Assembly (NCBI GenBank): GCA_042095835.1
Contig: JBELML010000014.1
Location: 16,279-80,278, forward strand
DNA: 64,000 nucleotides
DNA from: DATFKA01 sp042095835
Lineage (GTDB): Bacteria; Bacteroidota; Bacteroidia; Chitinophagales; Saprospiraceae
Direction of reading: 5' to 3'
Shown: positions 59,570 through 64,000 of the stretch, in pieces
Layout of the letters: the number at the start of each line of letters is the position of its first letter
Position numbering within the stretch: position 1 is the stretch's first letter
Position numbers and translations under genes: made by a program
Notes under the pieces: model-generated
Databases searched by the model: none
The model's input: the letters and a program-made list of their open reading frames with translations, nothing else
Told to the model about the DNA's origin: nothing

Positions 59570-60772
59570 TTACTCGTTCTTCAAGCTACCCATTGGATTC
59601 GCTAATGCGGCTCTAATACTTTGGAAACTCACGGTAAGGAAGGCAATGCCCAAAGCCAAAACGGCCGCTTGCAAAAAGATCCACCAAGGCATGTTGATGC
59701 GATAGACGAAATTTTGAAGCCATTGGTTCATATATAAATAAGCTAGCGGGAAAGCCAAGATGAGGGCTACAGTCACCAGTTTTAGAAAGTCTAGAGAAAG
59801 TAATTGAACAATACCTTTCGCGGACGCGCCCAATACTTTTCGGATACCGATTTCTTTGGCGCGGCGTCCAGCTCTGGCGGGTGCCAAATTCATAAAATTG
59901 ATACAGGCAATCACCAAGAGGAAAATAGTAATAGCAGAAAATAATCTTACATACTCTATTCTGCCACCGGCTTGTTGACCTTCTTCATATTTTCCATACA
60001 AATATTGCTCGCTAAGCGCCTGCAAGAAATAATCTTGAGATAGTTCTTTAGCCTGCCCCAGAAAAGCAATTTTTTCATTGATTTGATCGAGGTCGCTATC
60101 CTTGACCAATTGTACATAAGTAGGGAAGATGACATTCCCCCAAGTCTTTACCCAGTCGCGATCTTCGGCAAAATTACTCCAGGGAGCCAACCAAGTAAAC
60201 TGGATGTCCGAATTGCTGGGTACATTCTCCACTACGGCTTTTACGGTAAAGGGCGTTTCAGCACCATCCATTTGTAAACTTTCGCCAACGGGATCGACCG
60301 TTCCGAATAGTTTTTCTGATACTGCTCGGGTGATGACTATGGAATTGGGCTCTATTAATGCGGTGCTAGCATCGCCATAGATGACCGGGAAGGAAAACAT
60401 GTTTAGGAAATCGGCATCTACGTAATATCCGTTCTCCTTCAAGCTCCTATTCCTAAAGCTCAACAAGGATTCCCAGCTCCAGGTTAAACGGGTAGCTGCT
60501 ACCACTTCAGGCACTTCCTCTTTAATGGTGGGCGCCAAAGGTCCAGGCGCAGAATCTGTTGTTTGCAGACCACTCCATCGCAGATTCGTTCTGACCATAT
60601 AGAGTTCGTCTAGGTTGGCATGAAATCGATTAAAACTCATTTCGTTTTTCACCCAAAGACTAATCATCATGGCAAAAGCGATCCCTAAAGTGAGGCTCAC
60701 TATATTAACTAGAGAAAAGCCTTTATATCTTAAAAGGTTACGCAGCGCGATTTTAAAGTAGTTGCTCAGCAT
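59570..60772 (-). CDS. Half-length FtsX-like permease (single FtsX unit)
   Basis: This 400-residue homologue of the next gene keeps the N-terminal helix (MLSNYFKIALRNLLRYKGFS), the MacB-like periplasmic domain (to about 260), and one FtsX segment, with NLAPARAGRRAKEIGIRKVLG leading into QLLSLDFLKLVTVALILAFPLAYLYMNQW and a normal C-terminal end (ANPMGSLKNE). The usual second periplasmic half is missing. Its junction at the repeated KEIGIRKV segment suggests loss by recombination between the two internal repeats. It may still be functional, because the frame is intact. Confidence 0.88.
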   Translation of the reverse strand: MLSNYFKIALRNLLRYKGFSLVNIVSLTLGIAFAMMISLWVKNEMSFNRFHANLDELYMVRTNLRWSGLQTTDSAPGPLAPTIKEEVPEVVAATRLTWSWESLLSFRNRSLKENGYYVDADFLNMFSFPVIYGDASTALIEPNSIVITRAVSEKLFGTVDPVGESLQMDGAETPFTVKAVVENVPSNSDIQFTWLAPWSNFAEDRDWVKTWGNVIFPTYVQLVKDSDLDQINEKIAFLGQAKELSQDYFLQALSEQYLYGKYEEGQQAGGRIEYVRLFSAITIFLLVIACINFMNLAPARAGRRAKEIGIRKVLGASAKGIVQLLSLDFLKLVTVALILAFPLAYLYMNQWLQNFVYRINMPWWIFLQAAVLALGIAFLTVSFQSIRAALANPMGSLKNE

Positions 60773-60933
60773 AAAGAAGTGGATAAGATGTGACTACATC
60801 TTTTCCATAACTGTGCCACTTTGTATAACTATTTGAAGGTTAAATAGTTAGATGCTGTGTAGCTATTGCAAAGTAATTGAAAGTGTATAAAAACGTACAC
60901 TAGGATGTATCATTTTTTGACACTCACTTGTTT

Positions 60934-61746
60934 CTAACTAGGCTGGTGATAAAGACCATAAAAGCAAGTGGTGGCAAAATCTCTAAAGTGAGGTAGGCCC
61001 GCTACAAGTGTATTAAGCTTTCGTGGTTGAAGGCCAAATTTTACTTCATAATTGGGGTTGATAAGGTATAAATCTCTTTGGTCGCAGATGTATCCTTCTT
61101 TCTGCATGATCCCTTCGAAACGATTAATACTGATACCCGTTTCTTTGATAAACATCAGGTTATCAATCTTAACTTGGGATTCACCAAAAGCTTTCATAAA
61201 TCCTTTATACAATGGATTGGGCAAAAGGTGGGTATAAGGAATTTTACTTGCAATCTTATGATTCATTACCTGTTGGTGCCCACCAAAAGGCATCCGCCAA
61301 GGCGGGAAAGCAAAAAATATATGCCCATTAGGCTTTAGAAATTGCTTGACAAAAGCTAGGAATTTTTCCTGATTAGGAATGTGTTCAATGACATCCTTCA
61401 TGAATATAAGATCGAAGGTGCCAAAGGTCTCAGCATCTGTATCGTAGATGTCGCTACAGACTAATTGGGCATTCGTACTAGGATAGTATTTTGCTAGAAA
61501 CTCTTTGCCTAATTTTATGAGGTGCTCTCCTAGATCAATCCCTACTACTTCACAACCACGGTCCATAAATGGAGCCAAATTGCCGCCAAACCCACAACCG
61601 ACTTCCAAAATTCTACTATCTGGATTGATCGGCATGTGTTTTTCTACATAAGGAATAAGGTATTTGCTGGTGGTAATACCTTGTTCTTTATAATATTGTT
61701 CTCGATTTTTATGCCTTTGTTGCATACCTTTATTTGTGTTTGGCAA
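60934..61746 (-). CDS. Class I SAM-dependent methyltransferase
   Basis: This 270-residue protein has the Rossmann motif I RILEVGCGFGGNLAPFMDRG, an acidic motif after strand 2 (VVGIDLGEHLIKLG), motif III DLIFMKDVIEHIPNQEKFL and FLKPNGHIFFAFPPW. The C-terminal part (about 160-270) is more unusual, with INRFEGIMQKEGYICDQRDLYLINPNYE. It is similar to methyltransferases of the ubiE/Mg-protoporphyrin type, but the substrate is not predictable. Divergent from the ATP-grasp gene, 57 bp apart. Confidence 0.9.
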   Translation of the reverse strand: MPNTNKGMQQRHKNREQYYKEQGITTSKYLIPYVEKHMPINPDSRILEVGCGFGGNLAPFMDRGCEVVGIDLGEHLIKLGKEFLAKYYPSTNAQLVCSDIYDTDAETFGTFDLIFMKDVIEHIPNQEKFLAFVKQFLKPNGHIFFAFPPWRMPFGGHQQVMNHKIASKIPYTHLLPNPLYKGFMKAFGESQVKIDNLMFIKETGISINRFEGIMQKEGYICDQRDLYLINPNYEVKFGLQPRKLNTLVAGLPHFRDFATTCFYGLYHQPS

Positions 61747-61803
61747 AATTAGAAAATTCAGACCAATACTTGGGTATTTATTAAAAAGAGAACAGATAAA
61801 AGA

Positions 61804-62772
61804 ATGAATACTACTGCGCCAGCTTCCATTTATGTGCTTTACGAAAACCCAGAATGGTATACACCCGTACAGGCAGCCTTGAATAAAAGGAACCTACCCA
61901 ATGAAGGTTGGGATTTGGCCGCTGGGAAAATCGACCTCAGTAGCGCACCTCCTCAAGGCGTATTTTTTAACAAAATGAGTGCATCAGCTCCTACGAGAGG
62001 CAACTTATATGCCCAAGAATTGACCGCAGCAGTGCTCCATTGGTTGGCTTCACATGGCCGCAGAGTGATTAATCCTAGCCGTGTGCTTGAGCTAGAGATG
62101 AGCAAGGCTGCCCAGCATATCGCCCTACAACAGCACGGACTATCCACGCCTAAAACGATAGTTGCATTTGGGGAGACGGCTCTTTTTGAGGCTGCTCGTT
62201 CCTTTGCTCCAGCGCCATTTATTGTCAAACCCAATCAAGGAGGAAAGGGCCTTGGGGTTCGTCTTTTTAACAATATAGAGGAACTTGAGCAGCATCTCAC
62301 CTTGGTAGATATCAAGGATTGGACCGTAGATGGTTTGCTACTCGTCCAGCAATATATTCCTCCCCATCAGCAGCGGATCATCCGTATGGAGTTTATTGGT
62401 GGCCGATTCTTTTATGCCGTTCAGGTAGATACGGGCGGTGGCTTCGAGTTATGTCCAGCAGATGCTTGTGAAGTGGATCCTCAAAATCCAGGTAAGGTGC
62501 TACCAGGCTTTCAAATTTTACCCGCATTTAGCATCCCGGAAATAGAGCAATGTGAAGCCTTTTTAGCCGCTAACCAGATTGAGGTGGCCGGTATGGAGTT
62601 TTTGCAAGATGCTCAAGGAAACAAATACTTCTACGACGTCAATACCAATACCAATTATAATTCTCAAGCAGAGCTTCAATTGCCAGGGCAACAACCTGGG
62701 ATGGAAGCAATAGCAGATTTTCTTGAAAAGGAGTGGAAAAAGCTTACCACAGGTGATGTACTAAAGGTTTGA
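61804..62772 (+). CDS. ATP-grasp (RimK-like) ligase
   Basis: This 322-residue protein has a short N-terminal lobe and an ATP-grasp core: VINPSRVLELEMSKAAQHIAL, APFIVKPNQGGKGLGVRLF (ATP-binding Lys and glycine loop), LLVQQYIPPHQQRIIRMEFI, and YFYDVNTNTNYN, with the metal-binding Asp/Asn. The short length and layout fit a RimK/alpha-aminoadipate-type amide ligase, joining a carboxylate and an amine via acyl phosphate. The substrate is unknown. It overlaps the convergent aldo/keto reductase by 29 bp. Confidence 0.86.
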   Translation: MNTTAPASIYVLYENPEWYTPVQAALNKRNLPNEGWDLAAGKIDLSSAPPQGVFFNKMSASAPTRGNLYAQELTAAVLHWLASHGRRVINPSRVLELEMSKAAQHIALQQHGLSTPKTIVAFGETALFEAARSFAPAPFIVKPNQGGKGLGVRLFNNIEELEQHLTLVDIKDWTVDGLLLVQQYIPPHQQRIIRMEFIGGRFFYAVQVDTGGGFELCPADACEVDPQNPGKVLPGFQILPAFSIPEIEQCEAFLAANQIEVAGMEFLQDAQGNKYFYDVNTNTNYNSQAELQLPGQQPGMEAIADFLEKEWKKLTTGDVLKV

Positions 62773-63730
62773 TTTGATCATCATAAATATTATCCATCGC
62801 TGCTTTTTGGTTGGCTTCTAGCGGAGGCAAATCGTAAACAGATAAGTTAGACATGACATGCTCTATCTTTGATGCGCCTGGTATGATACAGCTTACCTCA
62901 GGATGTGTCAGTATCCATTGCAAAGCAGTAGGAGCTAGGTTTTTTCGATTTGGAAAAATCTTCTTCAGTTGATCTACAGCGGCCAGCCCTTTGTCATAAG
63001 GAATTCCAGAAAAAGTTTCGCCTTTATCAAAAGCCTCTCCATTGCGATTAAAGTGTCGATGATCGCCCGTATCAAAGGTGGTGTCTTTATGATAAAGACC
63101 AGTCAATAAGCCACTAGCGAGAGGTACCCTGACGATGATACCGATATTCTTACGAGCCGCCTCTTTAAAGAACAAGGATGCAGGACGTTGTCTGAAGACA
63201 TTAAAAATGATCTGTATCGTCGAGACATTGGGATACTCAATAGCCTTTAAGGCCTCCTCTACTTTTTCAACACTTACGCCTAAATGTTTAATCTTGCCTT
63301 CTTGCTTCAGTTGATCAAATAAAGCAAAAATCTCTGGTCGGTAATACACTTCGGTAGGAGGGCAGTGGAGCTGTATCAAATCCAAGGCTTCGAGCTGCAT
63401 CCGCTGAAGGCTATCTTCTACGTATTGGCGGAGTGCCTTGGGAGTATATCCGGCGCTGACATGCGGATTGATTTGGCGGCCACATTTGGTAGCTACAAAG
63501 AGTTCTTCGGATCGTTGACGTACGACTATACCCACGGCTTTTTCACTCAAACCCATCTCATAGACATCTGCGGTATCGATGAAGTTGACACCTTGATCGA
63601 TGGCGGTATTAAGGATATGGTCTGCTTTGGTATCATCGAAGCCAGAGCCCCATTTACCACCTACTTGCCAGGTACCTAAGGAGATTTCAGAGATAGAAAG
63701 ATTGGTTTTGCCGAGTGTTCTGTATTGCAC
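62744..63730 (-). CDS. Aldo/keto reductase
   Basis: This 328-residue NADPH-dependent TIM-barrel reductase has FIDTADVYEMGLSEKAVGI (catalytic Asp/Tyr region), ELFVATKCG (catalytic Lys), LDLIQLHCPP (catalytic His), and the C-terminal coenzyme region CIIPGASKIEHVMSN. It is close to general stress protein 69-like and YajO-like members. It uses a GTG start at 63730; no ATG lies near the right place. The B2 repeat lies 21 bp upstream, so the promoter may be in or beyond that element. It overlaps the ATP-grasp gene end-to-end by 29 bp. Confidence 0.9.
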   Translation of the reverse strand: MQYRTLGKTNLSISEISLGTWQVGGKWGSGFDDTKADHILNTAIDQGVNFIDTADVYEMGLSEKAVGIVVRQRSEELFVATKCGRQINPHVSAGYTPKALRQYVEDSLQRMQLEALDLIQLHCPPTEVYYRPEIFALFDQLKQEGKIKHLGVSVEKVEEALKAIEYPNVSTIQIIFNVFRQRPASLFFKEAARKNIGIIVRVPLASGLLTGLYHKDTTFDTGDHRHFNRNGEAFDKGETFSGIPYDKGLAAVDQLKKIFPNRKNLAPTALQWILTHPEVSCIIPGASKIEHVMSNLSVYDLPPLEANQKAAMDNIYDDQIKPLVHHLW

Positions 63731-63751
63731 AATGAATGGTTTAATCGTTAC

Positions 63752-63916
63752 TTAGTAACGGACAAAGAATAAGTCCCGCATTTTGATCGAGAAGATTTTG
63801 AGCCAAGACAAGGCAAAAAACGTAGATGATGCAGCAGGGCATCAGCGAGGCTTTTTAACGCTGTATTGGAGCAAAAGATTCCATCAAAATCGGTAAGTTG
63901 TTTTTGGCTGTTACTT
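63752..63916 (+). repeat. Inverted-repeat (MITE-like) element, copy B2 (165 bp)
   Basis: This is the second copy of the element at 7585-7747, in the opposite orientation relative to that copy. It reads TTAGTAACGGACAAAGAATA at its start and ends in GGCTGTTACTT. Its ends are imperfect inverted repeats and the centre contains AAGGCAAAAAACG, a TGATGC/GCATCA stem, and GAGGCTTTTTAACG. It lies between the aldo/keto reductase start and the window edge. Confidence 0.85.
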
Positions 63917-64000
63917 GATCAAGCAAATTAGAAAAATGTTAGCGGTGTGTGTATAACGAAATGCACAAATTCGTAAATTTAGGCCAAAACGAGTTATGAA
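63917..64000 (+). other. Window edge, unassigned
   Basis: The last 84 bases are AT-rich. An ATG at 63996-63998 may be the start of the next gene, but only the first codon is visible. A 12-codon frame at 63961 ends before it and is not convincing. Confidence 0.2.

Noticed and set aside
63961..63999. Short frame MHKFVNLGQNEL at the window end
   Set aside because: Twelve codons without context; the ATG at 63996 is the more likely start of a next gene, but it is cut off.
1..64000. tRNA, rRNA, riboswitch and phage-like genes
   Set aside because: I looked through the intergenic regions for cloverleaf ends, conserved riboswitch cores near crcB and kynU, and phage structural genes, and saw none I could support by eye.

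Overview
The window looks like chromosomal DNA of a member of the Bacteroidota, plausibly a marine Saprospiria or Cytophagia-type genome. I infer this from family content, not from a search: two BlaI/M56-BlaR1 pairs, 'EIGIRKV'-type FtsX permeases, DUF5916, DUF2807 and DUF3667 proteins, PorT-like barrels, TPR-plus-HTH regulators, a 2Fe-2S ferredoxin/PrsW operon, and promoter elements of the TAnnTTTG type. GC content is moderate, genes are densely packed, and no rRNA, tRNA, phage or CRISPR locus was seen.

Layout. 1-4.9 kb: end of an AraC regulator, a small hypothetical gene, then a BlaI repressor with three operators in front of an M56/BlaR1 sensor that carries 16 ankyrin repeats. 4.9-11 kb: DMT exporter, retropepsin-PDZ lipoprotein, methionine aminopeptidase, and a kinase/acyl-CoA dehydrogenase pair resembling split ACAD10/11 or LvaA/LvaC. 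11-16.8 kb: DUF5916 protein under twin palindromic operators, a TrpF-like protein without the usual catalytic motif, an alkyltransferase-like protein, and an AbiE-type toxin-antitoxin locus whose toxin gene is broken by a 100-N scaffold gap with 55-bp duplicated flanks. 17-24 kb: kynureninase, exonuclease III, GNAT, PorT-like barrel, and a two-component system divergent from a DUF6624-like gene. 24-36 kb: CBS protein, nucleoside hydrolase, SLC12-type transporter, ferredoxin, PrsW, queuosine-tRNA mannosyltransferase-like protein, PP2C phosphatase, DJ-1/PfpI, esterase, and a DUF3667-sugar dehydrogenase fusion. 36-43 kb: HAD phosphatase behind a MITE with target-site duplication, then polysaccharide genes (Wzz-like, Wzy-like, WecA-like) and CrcB. 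42.7-51.5 kb: uppS, bamA, DUF2807, TPR-HTH regulator, ddl, BASS transporter. 51.5-55.7 kb: a second BlaR1/BlaI pair divergent from a VWA protein and a divergent adenylosuccinate synthetase paralogue. 56-64 kb: membrane protein, two FtsX permeases (one half-length), methyltransferase, ATP-grasp, aldo/keto reductase.

Best candidates for something undescribed: (i) the BlaI/BlaR1-controlled VWA + PurA-like cassette (51483-55632), with paired CTTAGTTT-N7-AAACTAAG operators over a good promoter; (ii) the ankyrin-repeat BlaR1 fusion, where every repeat carries an EAxDE-type core in place of the usual LHxAA; (iii) several families of hairpin or inverted-repeat elements, including a 253-bp MITE with 12-bp terminal inverted repeats and a 9-bp target duplication, and a 163-165 bp element present at both ends of the window in opposite orientation.
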